Shown here piece after piece: positions 35,585 to 43,052 of a stretch of DNA of 43,052 bases. Numbering within the stretch: position 1 is the stretch's first letter; each line of letters starts with the position of its first letter. The translations under genes were made by a program, and so were the position numbers. The notes beneath the pieces were generated by a model, which was not told the DNA's origin, made no database searches, and saw nothing but the letters and a program-made list of their open reading frames with translations. The DNA is taken from assembly GCA_029006345.1 (NCBI GenBank), contig JAQXGK010000062.1, positions 1 to 43,052 of the forward strand, in the 5' to 3' direction. This DNA comes from Bacillota bacterium (lineage in GTDB: Bacteria > Bacillota > Clostridia > Oscillospirales > SIG627).

Positions 35585-36025
35585 TTGAATGAATTAAAAA
35601 TAAAGCTTCTCGACGAAAAAGCCGGGATACCGAGATATATGACCGACGGAGCGGCGGCAATGGATCTGTGTGCCCGTCTCGACAGTCCTGTTGTTCTTGC
35701 ACCGGGCGAGCGTGCGCTCATCCCGACGGGAATTGCCATAGGACTGCAGAAGGGTACCGTCGCCCTTATTTTTGCGCGCTCAGGACTTGCGGTAAAGCAG
35801 GGCTTGTGCCTGTCAAACGGAGTCGGAGTTATCGACAGCGACTATACCGGCGAGATAAAGGTCGGGCTTATCAATCTCGGCGGCACCGCAGTTGAAATAA
35901 CAGATAATATGCGCATTGCGCAGATGATGGTGTCGCGCTTCGAGCGTGTGGAGCTTTGCCCGGTGCAGGAGCTTGAGAAAACCGAGCGCGGCGACGGCGG
36001 CTTCGGCTCTACGGGTACCGAGTAA
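35585..36025 (+). CDS. dut: dUTP diphosphatase
   Basis: A 146-residue trimeric dUTPase that keeps uracil out of DNA and supplies dUMP. The conserved motifs are AAMDLCAR (1), RSGLAVKQG (2), GVIDSDYTGEIKVGL (3), and the C-terminal P-loop-like RGDGGFGSTG (5). The conserved N-terminus LKIKLLDEKAGIPRYMTDGA requires a start at or next to TTG 35585, which AAGGCGG precedes with a 9-base gap. maf begins on the base after the stop. Confidence 0.93.
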   Translation: MNELKIKLLDEKAGIPRYMTDGAAAMDLCARLDSPVVLAPGERALIPTGIAIGLQKGTVALIFARSGLAVKQGLCLSNGVGVIDSDYTGEIKVGLINLGGTAVEITDNMRIAQMMVSRFERVELCPVQELEKTERGDGGFGSTGTE

Positions 36026-36574
36026 ATGCTCGTCTTAGCGTCAAAGAGCCCGCGCCGCAGGGAGATTTTGTCAGGCGCCGGCTATCGGTTCAAAGTAATT
36101 ACCGCCGACACGGACGAGACTGTTTCGGGGCTTTCGCCTGAGGATACGGTAATGACTCTGTCCCGCCGCAAGGCGCTGGCAGTCAGGCCCCTCTGCTCTC
36201 CCAAGGATGTCATAATAGCCGCAGATACGCTGGTCTTTTTCGGCGACCGGGTGCTGGGCAAGCCCCGCGACCGCCGGGACGCTTACCGTATGCTGAAGGA
36301 GCTGTCCGGCAGTAGCCACCGCGTTTTGACCGGAATAACCGTCGTTCGGGGAAATAAGGAGATTACGGAGTGCGACGAAACCCGCGTGATATTCAATGAA
36401 CTGTCCGACGGGGAAATACAGCGGTATATAGAGGAATGTAACCCACTCGATAAGGCCGGCGCCTACGGGATTCAGGAGACCGGCGACAGCTTCGTGCGGC
36501 GTATAGACGGCGACTATAATAATGTGGTCGGCTTGCCGCTTTACAGATTGGAAAAGATACTGAAGGAATTTTGA
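36026..36574 (+). CDS. maf: Maf-family nucleotide pyrophosphatase
   Basis: A 182-residue protein with LASKSPRRREILSGAG at the start, ADTDE, IIAADTLVFFGDRVLGKPRD in the middle and KAGAYGIQETGDSFVRRIDGDYNNVVGLP at the C-terminus. Maf proteins hydrolyse dTTP, UTP or modified nucleotides and affect septation. The context next to dut fits nucleotide-pool cleaning. It starts at once after the dut stop. Confidence 0.93.
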   Translation: MLVLASKSPRRREILSGAGYRFKVITADTDETVSGLSPEDTVMTLSRRKALAVRPLCSPKDVIIAADTLVFFGDRVLGKPRDRRDAYRMLKELSGSSHRVLTGITVVRGNKEITECDETRVIFNELSDGEIQRYIEECNPLDKAGAYGIQETGDSFVRRIDGDYNNVVGLPLYRLEKILKEF

Positions 36575-36625
36575 AACCAAAGCATTCTTGACGATTGCTT
36601 GAAAATAAATACAGAGGTGCAGAAG

Positions 36626-37591
36626 ATGATACCACACGGCAAAAACATCAAGATTTTCTCGGCAAATTCTCATCCACAGCTTGCAGCAAGCATCGCAAAG
36701 GAGCTCGGTCTTCCGGTCGGGCGCAGCGAGGTCAGCCACTTTTCTGACGGAGAGATAAGCGTCAGCATTTACGAGTCAGTCAGAGGCAGCGACGTTTTTG
36801 TTTGCCAGTCCACCAGCGACCCGGTCAACACAAACCTCATGGAGCTTCTCATTATGATTGACGCGTTCAAGAGAGCCTCCGCAGGCAGAATTACCGCTGT
36901 TATACCGTATTTCGGTTACGCGCGTCAGGACAGAAAGGCTAAGGCGAGAGACCCGATTTCCGCTAAGCTTGTAGCAAACCTTATTACAACGGCAGGTGCC
37001 GACAGAGTGCTCACCATGGATCTTCATGCCGCACAGATTCAGGGCTTCTTCGACATTCCCCTTGACCATCTTCAGGGCGCACCCATATTGGCGCAGTATT
37101 TTATCAACCGCTTCAAGGACGAGCTTGAAAAGGATTTCGTAATAGTCAGCCCCGACCTCGGCTCGGTTTCCCGCGCACGCCGCTTTGCCCAGAGCTGCAA
37201 TACATCAATAGCCATGATCGATAAGCGCCGCGCGAGAGCAAATGTCAGCGAGGTTTGCAATATCATAGGCGATGTCAAGGGCAAGAACTGTATACTTGTG
37301 GATGACATCATAGATACCGCCGGCACCATTTGCAATGCCGCAAAGGCATTGGTTGAGATAGGCGGCGCAAAGGATGTTTATTGCTGTGCTACTCACGGCG
37401 TACTGTCCGGCGAAGCTATCAATCGCTTTAAGGCAAGCGCGTTCAAGGAAGTAGTGCTTCTCGATACCATCGACATCCCCAAGGAAAAAATGCTCCCGAA
37501 TTTCAAAATGCTGTCGGTCGGCAAGGTGTTCGCCGAGGCCATCGAGCGCATTTACGAGGAGCTCCCCGTTTCCACTATCTTTAATTCATAA
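36626..37591 (+). CDS. prs: Ribose-phosphate pyrophosphokinase
   Basis: A 321-residue PRPP synthetase of normal length. Motifs: SVYESVRGSDVFV-like N-terminal stretch with FSDGEISV, the ATP loop YARQDRKAKARDPISAK, HAAQIQGFFDIPLDHL (metal-binding His) and the PRPP site VDDIIDTAGTI. PRPP feeds purine, pyrimidine, His, Trp and NAD synthesis. The ATG at 36626 sits behind GAGGTG; an in-frame TTG at 36599 lacks a site. The ROK gene follows 12 bp later. Confidence 0.96.
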   Translation: MIPHGKNIKIFSANSHPQLAASIAKELGLPVGRSEVSHFSDGEISVSIYESVRGSDVFVCQSTSDPVNTNLMELLIMIDAFKRASAGRITAVIPYFGYARQDRKAKARDPISAKLVANLITTAGADRVLTMDLHAAQIQGFFDIPLDHLQGAPILAQYFINRFKDELEKDFVIVSPDLGSVSRARRFAQSCNTSIAMIDKRRARANVSEVCNIIGDVKGKNCILVDDIIDTAGTICNAAKALVEIGGAKDVYCCATHGVLSGEAINRFKASAFKEVVLLDTIDIPKEKMLPNFKMLSVGKVFAEAIERIYEELPVSTIFNS

Positions 37592-37603
37592 AAGCGCAGT
37601 GTT

Positions 37604-38479
37604 ATGAAAAAATATCTCGGTCTCGATATCGGCGGCACAAAGATAATGTATATGCTGGCCTCCGAAAACGGCGAAATTCTTGCCAGGGAAAAGGTGCCCA
37701 CCGTTAAGGATGCACAGCTTCTTTATGCCGGCATACTCCGCTTTTTGGACGCCGCCGGAGTGCAGGCGCAAGAGGTCACGGCCATGGGGCTCGGTATCCC
37801 CGGCTGCGTCAGCCGCGCCCGCTTTGTCAGCGACGCGCCGGCGCTTTGTTGGAAAAATGTAGATTTGGGCGCTCTGTTCGACCACTTTCCCTTCAAATCG
37901 GCGGCGGCGAACGACGTTACCTGCGCTCTTTACGCCGAGTGCGAGCAGGGGATAGGCAGACACAGCGATAATTTGCTGTTTATCTCTATCGGCACAGGTC
38001 TGGGCAGCGCCTTTAAGGCGGATGGCAGAATTGTTGACGGCCACGCCGGCATGTCGGGCGAGATAGGGTATTTTGCCGGTATAGAGGAGGCAAAAAATAC
38101 CATAAGCTTCGGCGGTGACGCCTATGGCGCCCTTGAAAGTGTCGTTTCCGGCACAGGTCTTACAAATTCCGGCAAGCCGTTCGGACTTACCGCGCAAAAT
38201 ATTTTTTCTGCAGCCGATAGCGGCAATGCAGACGCTAAGCGCATAATTGACGATTTTCTTGTGCGGCTGGCGGTAGCTACCGCAAATTGCACAAGCCTCT
38301 TAAACCCCGAATACGTAGTTTACGGCGGAGGCATCTCCAATGAACTGCCGCCGTATATGGATATTCTCCGCGGGACGGTTGCGCGCCTGACTCCCACGCC
38401 CGTAAAGCTTGAGATAACCTCGCTCAAAACGGACGCCGGAGCGCTCGGCGCTGTCGCCCTCGCCAAAACTTTGGCTTAA
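37604..38479 (+). CDS. ROK-family protein, no zinc-finger motif
   Basis: A 291-residue sugar-kinase-like protein. LGLDIGGTK at the N-terminus (phosphate 1), AANDVTCALYAE (catalytic Asp), SIGTGLGSAF and VYGGGIS are present, as in ROK glucokinases and N-acetylhexosamine kinases. The ROK zinc signature CxCGxxGCxE, expected after GEIGYF, is absent; the region reads SFGGDAYGALESVVSG. Some ROK enzymes lack the zinc site, but glucose specificity is doubtful. No DNA-binding domain is present, so it is not a repressor. Weak ribosome site; 12 bp after prs. Confidence 0.85.
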   Translation: MKKYLGLDIGGTKIMYMLASENGEILAREKVPTVKDAQLLYAGILRFLDAAGVQAQEVTAMGLGIPGCVSRARFVSDAPALCWKNVDLGALFDHFPFKSAAANDVTCALYAECEQGIGRHSDNLLFISIGTGLGSAFKADGRIVDGHAGMSGEIGYFAGIEEAKNTISFGGDAYGALESVVSGTGLTNSGKPFGLTAQNIFSAADSGNADAKRIIDDFLVRLAVATANCTSLLNPEYVVYGGGISNELPPYMDILRGTVARLTPTPVKLEITSLKTDAGALGAVALAKTLA

Positions 38480-38482
38480 ATC

Positions 38483-38509
38483 CCTGCTCCCATCGGGAGC
38501 AGGTTTTTT
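38483..38509 (+). terminator. Terminator in the ROK-cinA gap
   Basis: A perfect 9-bp stem CCTGCTCCC-ATC-GGGAGCAGG (38483-38503) followed by six T (38504-38509). The ROK stop is just upstream and the cinA start just 20 bp downstream. Confidence 0.9.
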
Positions 38510-38529
38510 CTCGGAAAGGAACTGAAAAA

Positions 38530-39780
38530 ATGAAGCTTACTGCTGAAATAATCTGCGTCGGCACCGAGCTGCTGCTCGGTGACATCGTAAATACAAACGC
38601 CGAGTACATTTCCCGCGCCCTCGCCGCTATCGGCGTGGATGTGTTTTATCAGGAGGTGGTCGGAGACAATGCCGAGCGTCTCCGCGGAGTTGTATCGCAG
38701 GCGCTTTCGCGCAGTGATATAATCATCACCTCCGGCGGCTTGGGGCCGACATACGACGACCTGACCAAGGAAACAGTCGCCGATATCATGGGTCTCAGTC
38801 TTGTCAGGGACGCCGACACCGAGGCGGCGATACTCGAGTTTTTCCGCAAGCGCGGAATTAAAATGACGGATAATAATATGAAACAGGCGCTTGTGCCGGA
38901 GGGTTGCCGCGTTCTGAAAAATTCCTGCGGCACCGCGCCCGGGATTTGTATCGAAAACAAGGACAAGACAGTCGTTCTGCTTCCCGGCCCGCCCCGCGAG
39001 CTTACCGCGCTTCTTGACGAACAGGTAATACCGCTTTTGCGCGCCAAAAGCCCCGGAAGAGTTTTGCTGTCGAAAAATATAAATGTCTACGGAATGGGCG
39101 AGTCTGCGGTTGAGGACGCCCTGAGGGAGCTTATGCTCGGTTCGGCTAATCCCACCCTTGCGCCGTATGCCAAGGATGGCGAGGTGCTGCTCAGAGTGAC
39201 CGCAAGCGCACAAACCGAGCAGGCGGCAGAGAATATGGTTGACGATATGATACAGTCCGTGCGTGGAATTATCGGCGATTATATATACGGCATCGATTGC
39301 GGCAGTCTTCAAAACGCTCTTGTTACAAAGCTCCGCCGCCTCGGCAAGACTGTTTCGACAGCCGAGAGCTGCACAGGCGGACTCGTGTCAAAGAGAATTA
39401 CCGAAATCAGCGGCGCTTCAGAGGTCTTCGGATGCGGAATTTGTTCGTATTCCTGCGAGACTAAGGAAAAAGTGCTGGGCGTTCGCCGTGAAACGCTCGA
39501 GAAATATACAGCCGTCAGCGCACAGACTGCCGCCGAGATGGCAGAGGGAGTCCGTCGCCTTTCCGGCAGTGATATCGCCGTTTCGGTTACAGGCTATGCC
39601 GGCCCGACAGGAGGCACGCCCGAAGACCCCGTCGGCACGGTATATATCGGCGTTGCAACCGAACATTCGGTTCGTGCCGAGCGCCATACCTTCGGCAGAA
39701 ACGCCGCCGAGCGCGAGTATGTGCGCTACCTTGCCGCTTCCGCCGCCATTTCCGCCGCCATTAAGGCGCTCGATGAGTAA
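38530..39780 (+). CDS. cinA: CinA, competence/damage-inducible protein A
   Basis: A 416-residue two-domain protein. The N-terminal MoCF-like domain shows EIICVGTELLLGDIVNTNAEY and ITSGGLGPTYDDLTKE; the C-terminal domain shows the nicotinamide-mononucleotide deamidase signature STAESCTGGLVSKRITEISG and VTGYAGPTGGTPEDPVGTVYIG. In Bacillus and Streptococcus it is recruited with RecA during competence; the enzyme parts recycle NMN and ADP-ribose. AAAGGA precedes the ATG. Here it is about 8 kb from recA. A terminator follows. Confidence 0.95.
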   Translation: MKLTAEIICVGTELLLGDIVNTNAEYISRALAAIGVDVFYQEVVGDNAERLRGVVSQALSRSDIIITSGGLGPTYDDLTKETVADIMGLSLVRDADTEAAILEFFRKRGIKMTDNNMKQALVPEGCRVLKNSCGTAPGICIENKDKTVVLLPGPPRELTALLDEQVIPLLRAKSPGRVLLSKNINVYGMGESAVEDALRELMLGSANPTLAPYAKDGEVLLRVTASAQTEQAAENMVDDMIQSVRGIIGDYIYGIDCGSLQNALVTKLRRLGKTVSTAESCTGGLVSKRITEISGASEVFGCGICSYSCETKEKVLGVRRETLEKYTAVSAQTAAEMAEGVRRLSGSDIAVSVTGYAGPTGGTPEDPVGTVYIGVATEHSVRAERHTFGRNAAEREYVRYLAASAAISAAIKALDE

Positions 39781-39866
39781 ACTTGCATGCAATAATGATA
39801 AACAGTCAGAACAATGCCGTAATAGCGTATTTGTAGCAGTATAAGAAAATAGCAAAAATAAGAAAA

Positions 39867-39907
39867 CCCGTTGCAACTGCAGAGTGATCTGCTTTGCAAC
39901 GGTTTTT
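39867..39907. terminator. Bidirectional terminator between cinA and tRNA-Leu
   Basis: CCGTTGCAA (39868-39876) pairs with TTGCAACGG (39894-39902) with an inner GCAGA/TCTGC. Five T follow on the plus strand (39903-39907) for cinA; on the minus strand GTTTTC follows the stem and serves the tRNA gene. The bases 39781-39866 hold no feature. Confidence 0.85.
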
Positions 39908-39912
39908 CTGTT

Positions 39913-39995
39913 TGGTGCACCTGAAGGGACTCGAACCCTTACCCTTGCGGACCGGTTCCTAAGACCGGCGCGTCTACCAATTCCGCCACAGGTGC
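39913..39995 (-). tRNA. tRNA-Leu(UAG)
   Basis: The acceptor arms GCACCTG and CAGGTGC pair, followed by A and an encoded CCA end. The anticodon stem CCGGT/ACCGG encloses CTTAGGA, giving anticodon TAG, which reads CUN leucine codons. The 83-base length and a short variable stem (TCCGCAAGGGTAA region) fit class II tRNA-Leu. Confidence 0.97.
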
Positions 39996-40065
39996 ATTTA
40001 CCTTGTAAATGATAACACATAATATATGTAAAAGTCAATCTCAAATGAGTGTCATCAAGAAAGCG

Positions 40066-40091
40066 CCCGGCAAAGCGTAAGCCTTGCCGGG
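40066..40091 (-). terminator. Terminator of the TIM-barrel/AMP-ligase gene
   Basis: On the minus strand CCCGGCAAGGC (40091-40081) pairs with GCTTTGCCGGG (40076-40066) around TTAC, 11 bp with one G-T pair, then CGCTTTC. The stem begins 14 bp past the stop codon. Confidence 0.75.
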
Positions 40092-40105
40092 TCTATTAAT
40101 ACAAG

Positions 40106-42628
40106 TTATGCGGTAACGATTTTGCTTGCGTCCTGAAGATGGAGCTTTTCAATAGCTTCTTCGCGCATCTTGTACTTGAGTATCTTTCCTGCCGCATTCA
40201 TCGGGAAGGAATCGACAAAGTCAATGTATTTTGCAACCTTGTGCTTTGCGATACGATCGACCATGAATTGTTTGAGCTCGTCCTCGGTCAACGTTTCGCC
40301 CTCGCGGACAATGACGCATGCCATTATTTCCTCGCCGTACTGGGCGTCCGGAACGCCTATTACCTGAACATCCTTGACCTTCGGATGCGTGTAGAGGAAG
40401 TCCTCTATCTCCTTGGGATAAATGTTCTCGCCGCCGCGGATTATCATATCCTTGATACGGCCGGTTATCTTGTAGTAGCCCTTTTCGGTCCTGCGCGCAA
40501 GGTCGCCGGTGTGCAGCCAGCCGTTCTCGTCAATGGCCGCCGCGGTCGCCTCGGGCATCTTGTAGTAGCCCTTCATAATGTTGTAGCCGCGCGCCACAAA
40601 TTCGCCGTCGGTGTTGTCGGGCAATTCTTCGCCGGTTTCGGGATCGACTATTTTGCATTCGACGCCGAACATCGCTCCGCCGACCGTGTTGACTCTGTCT
40701 TCGATGGAGTCGGTGGTCTTGCTCATGGTACAGCCGGGGCTGGCCTCGGTCTGACCGTAGGTAATTACGATCTCGCTCATGTGCATCTTGTCGATGACTT
40801 CTTCCATTATCTTGATAGGACAGGGACTGCCCGCCATAATGCCGGTTCTCATGTGCGAGAAATCGGTCTTGGGGAAATCCTCGTGTCCGAGCATTGCGAT
40901 AAACATTGTCGGAACGCCGTGGAATGCCGTAATCTGCTCTTTATTGATGCAGTAGAGCGACTTGCGCGGTGAAAATGCCGTTATCGGGCACATGGTTGTG
41001 CCGTGTGTGACCGAAGCGGTCATGGCTAAAACCATGCCGAAACAATGGAACATAGGCACTTGTATCATCAGCTTGTCGGCGGTCGAAAGATCCATGCAGT
41101 CGCCGATAGCCTTGCCGTTGTTGACGACATTGTAGTGGGTCAGCATAACGCCCTTCGGGAAGCCGGTAGTGCCGGAGGTGTACTGCATATTGCAGACATC
41201 GTCCTTGTTTATCGACTTGGCTCTGGCGTAGACCTCGTCGACGGAAACCGACTTGCCGTGCTCAATCGCCTCGTCCCATGTAAAGCAGCCGTCCTGCTTT
41301 GAGTCGACTGTAATGATGTTGCGAAGCTCGGGCAGTCTTTCCGAATGAAGCTCGCCCGGCTTGCAGGATGATAATTCGGGGCAGAGCTGCTTCATTATTT
41401 CAACATAGTTTGAATCCTTGAAGCCGTCTATCATGACCAGCGTGTGCGTGTCGGACTGACGGAGCAGGTATTCAGCCTCGTGAATTTTGTATGCGGTGTT
41501 GACGGTAACCAGTACCGCACCGATTTTTGTCGTAGCCCAGAAGGTAATGTACCACGCGGGAACGTTGGTAGCCCAAATAGCGACGTGGTCGCCCTTCTTA
41601 ACGCCCATGGAAATCAGCGATCTCGCAAAGTTGTCTACATCGTCGCGGAATTCCGGATAGGTGCGCGTGTAGTCAAGCTCGGTGTAGCGGAAGGCGTATT
41701 GGTTCGGAAATTCCTCGCAGATTCTGTCCAGTACCTCCGGGAAGGTGTAGTCTATCAGGCGCTCCTTGGGCCATACATACTTGCCGGTCTTTGCGTGATT
41801 GTCCTGCAGATCGTGCTTGTGCTTTCTGTGATAGGGCGCCATAAAGTGCGCGTACTGCGGGAATACAATGCCCGCGCTCTCAAGCTCCCTTGACCAGCGC
41901 TTGACCCATTCGAGGCTTACATAGCCTGCATACCCGGCCGATTTCAGACCGTCCAGCATTTCCTTGAGAGGCAAATCGCCCTCGCCGCACATGCGGTATT
42001 CTATCTTTCCGTCCCGAATAATGCTGTCCTTGATGTGAACATATTTAATGTAGCTTCCGAGATTTTCAATCGGCTCGAGCGCCTTTTCGCCGGCGTAGCG
42101 ATAGGGGTGATGCACATCCCAGAGCGCCGCGACCGCCGGGCTTGCGACCTTGTCGAGAAGCGCCTTGAGACGCTTGGTGTCGCTGTACGCGCCGTTCGTC
42201 TCGACAAGCAGAGTGACCCTTGTACCCTCTGCCGTTTTTGCAAGACGTTTCAAAACTTCGGCGATTTTTTCATCGTCGATCTCCTCCGCCGGCTCGGGAT
42301 TGCCGTCGCAAAGTATGCGTATATAAGGGGTGCCGAGCTTTTTGGCGAGCTCTATATAGTTGGCAACCTCAGAGATGTTCTCCTCGGTTTTGCCTAAATC
42401 ATTCAGCGGGCAACCGGAGGATAGGCAAGCTATCTCAATTCCTAGTTTCTGTAGCAGTCCGATGGTCTCTACAATCTTTGCATCTGAAAAGGGTTGAGCA
42501 TTTACCGCATAAATGTCCTGACCGAGTCCGCGGATTTCTATTCCGTCAAAGCCGATGTCTTTTGCCATAGAATAAATATCCGACCAGCTGTACTCAGGGC
42601 AAGCAAGCGTTGAAAACGATATTTTCAT
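40106..42628 (-). CDS. TIM-barrel isomerase fused to an AMP-forming acyl-CoA synthetase
   Basis: One 840-residue frame with two enzymes. Residues 1-255 are a sugar-phosphate isomerase/epimerase-type TIM barrel: LVETNG with Glu143, WDVHHPYRY (Asp171, His174), KYVHIKDS (His198), and SLEW with Glu240. From about 290 to 835 is an acyl-CoA ligase: P-loop YTSGTTGFPKG (483-493), YGQTE (624-628), GWLHTGDL (703-710), GRIKDMIIRGGENIYPKEIE (723-742) and the catalytic Lys815 in NAAGK. The ligase half resembles the fatty-acid/short-chain FadD type. The start is ATG 42628, 9 bases after GGAGG; upstream frames to 42661 are rejected. A near-perfect promoter is at 42680-42708. The job of the fused pair is unknown. 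Confidence 0.92.
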   Translation of the reverse strand: MKISFSTLACPEYSWSDIYSMAKDIGFDGIEIRGLGQDIYAVNAQPFSDAKIVETIGLLQKLGIEIACLSSGCPLNDLGKTEENISEVANYIELAKKLGTPYIRILCDGNPEPAEEIDDEKIAEVLKRLAKTAEGTRVTLLVETNGAYSDTKRLKALLDKVASPAVAALWDVHHPYRYAGEKALEPIENLGSYIKYVHIKDSIIRDGKIEYRMCGEGDLPLKEMLDGLKSAGYAGYVSLEWVKRWSRELESAGIVFPQYAHFMAPYHRKHKHDLQDNHAKTGKYVWPKERLIDYTFPEVLDRICEEFPNQYAFRYTELDYTRTYPEFRDDVDNFARSLISMGVKKGDHVAIWATNVPAWYITFWATTKIGAVLVTVNTAYKIHEAEYLLRQSDTHTLVMIDGFKDSNYVEIMKQLCPELSSCKPGELHSERLPELRNIITVDSKQDGCFTWDEAIEHGKSVSVDEVYARAKSINKDDVCNMQYTSGTTGFPKGVMLTHYNVVNNGKAIGDCMDLSTADKLMIQVPMFHCFGMVLAMTASVTHGTTMCPITAFSPRKSLYCINKEQITAFHGVPTMFIAMLGHEDFPKTDFSHMRTGIMAGSPCPIKIMEEVIDKMHMSEIVITYGQTEASPGCTMSKTTDSIEDRVNTVGGAMFGVECKIVDPETGEELPDNTDGEFVARGYNIMKGYYKMPEATAAAIDENGWLHTGDLARRTEKGYYKITGRIKDMIIRGGENIYPKEIEDFLYTHPKVKDVQVIGVPDAQYGEEIMACVIVREGETLTEDELKQFMVDRIAKHKVAKYIDFVDSFPMNAAGKILKYKMREEAIEKLHLQDASKIVTA

Positions 42629-42679
42629 CTTTTTCATCCTCCGTTTCTTTATTTTTTGCATAATAAATGCTTAGAAGCT

Positions 42680-42708
42680 AGTATACAAGACAACTAATCC
42701 TTTGTCAA
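42680..42708 (-). promoter_or_regulatory. Promoter of the TIM-barrel/AMP-ligase gene
   Basis: TTGACA (42708-42703), 17 bp, TATACT (42685-42680), read on the minus strand. Confidence 0.85.
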
Positions 42709-42826
42709 GCGTGAAAACCGCCAATATTATCGCTGAAATAGCCGCATAGATAACAGCAAAATCACTTATACGCGTTCGCCCGGAATACAATTGCCGCATC
42801 GATGACCCGAGCGAATAAAATACCCC

Positions 42827-42898
42827 TGAAACCGCAAGGTTTCAATAAAACTTTTGGCTTGCCAAAAATAAAACTCCGTACGCAGTACGGAATATAAC
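42827..42898. repeat. Three tandem short hairpins with ATAAAAC linkers, locus B
   Basis: TGAAACC-GCAA-GGTTTCA (42827-42844), TTTTGGC-TT-GCCAAAA (42852-42867) and TCCGTAC-GCA-GTACGGA (42875-42891) are each perfect 7-bp hairpins. They are separated by identical 7-base linkers ATAAAAC (42845-42851 and 42868-42874), and ATATAAC follows the third. The stem sequences differ from each other, so this is a regular array of structures, not a plain sequence repeat. Confidence 0.8.
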
Positions 42899-43052
42899 TT
42901 GAAAAACTTATATTTTTTCTGTCATTTAACAGCGGTAAAGATTAAAGAAGATTTCTGTGAAAAGGGCGACATAATCTCTATAAGATATTGGATCAATACA
43001 TTTTGGGTTGACAACTCAGTTTAGAAAAGTAACTTATGTATAAAAAAAGGAA
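42899..43052 (+). other. Leader of a gene beyond the right edge
   Basis: Non-coding AT-rich DNA. TTGACA lies at 43008-43013 but has no good -10 box at 16-18 bp. The window ends in AAAAAAAGGAA, which looks like a Shine-Dalgarno site, so a plus-strand gene probably starts within a few bases of the edge. The rest of 42709-42826 also shows no gene. Confidence 0.35.

Noticed and set aside
1-43052. CRISPR array, prophage, toxin-antitoxin or defence island
   Set aside because: No regular direct repeats with spacers, integrase, transposase or known defence proteins were seen; the content is housekeeping.

Overview
The window looks like the chromosome of a spore-forming Clostridia-type Firmicute, probably an Oscillospirales (Ruminococcaceae/Oscillospiraceae-like) gut bacterium. 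Reasons: spoVS behind rny and ymdB, a 6S RNA of Firmicute shape, near-consensus sigma-A promoters (TTGACA/TATAAT, mostly with 17-bp spacers), AGGAGG-type Shine-Dalgarno sites, several TTG and GTG starts, a DUF1292 gene and a DUF1385 (YqhQ) gene. Base composition is moderately GC-rich and even. I see no insertion sequence, prophage, CRISPR array or rRNA. The assignment is inferred from gene content; no database was consulted.

Layout. Positions 1-2.3 kb: the edge of an unidentified minus-strand ORF, then a plus-strand cation/proton antiporter and a YgjV-type membrane protein ending at a strong terminator. 2.3-2.5 kb: a non-coding stretch of small hairpins. 2.5-5.2 kb (minus): rny-ymdB-spoVS. 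5.3-7.7 kb (minus): cyclase-family protein, AAC(3)-like acetyltransferase and a TIM-barrel isomerase-like protein, probably one metabolic operon of unknown substrate. 8-12.7 kb (plus): ddl, a DUF1934 protein with an insertion, a short homocysteine S-methyltransferase and a phosphohexomutase, closed by a 14-bp terminator. 12.9-16.2 kb (minus): 6S RNA, DUF1292, adenine deaminase and an AEC permease.

16.3-29.7 kb is a long plus-strand housekeeping run: WecG/TagA glycosyltransferase, tmk, DJ-1/PfpI, 5-formyl-THF cyclo-ligase, CPBP protease, two tandem MltG-like proteins, rmuC, smpB, lepA, hemW, a lipoprotein, yqhQ and prmC. A promoter at the end of prmC drives recA-recX-rimO-pgsA up to a terminator at 33.4 kb. 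Then come cysE-cysS-dut-maf-prs-ROK and cinA. tRNA-Leu(UAG) and a large fusion gene (TIM barrel plus AMP-forming acyl-CoA ligase) lie on the minus strand near the right end, followed by a second tandem-hairpin locus and the leader of a gene beyond the window.

Most of the window is core metabolism, DNA repair, translation quality control and envelope synthesis. The observations that stand out are an in-frame TAA that splits the normally essential cysS at a conserved Tyr codon, the 840-residue TIM-barrel/acyl-CoA-ligase fusion, and two intergenic arrays of short hairpins joined by a recurring ATAAAAC linker. I did not find a defence system or another clearly new multi-gene system.
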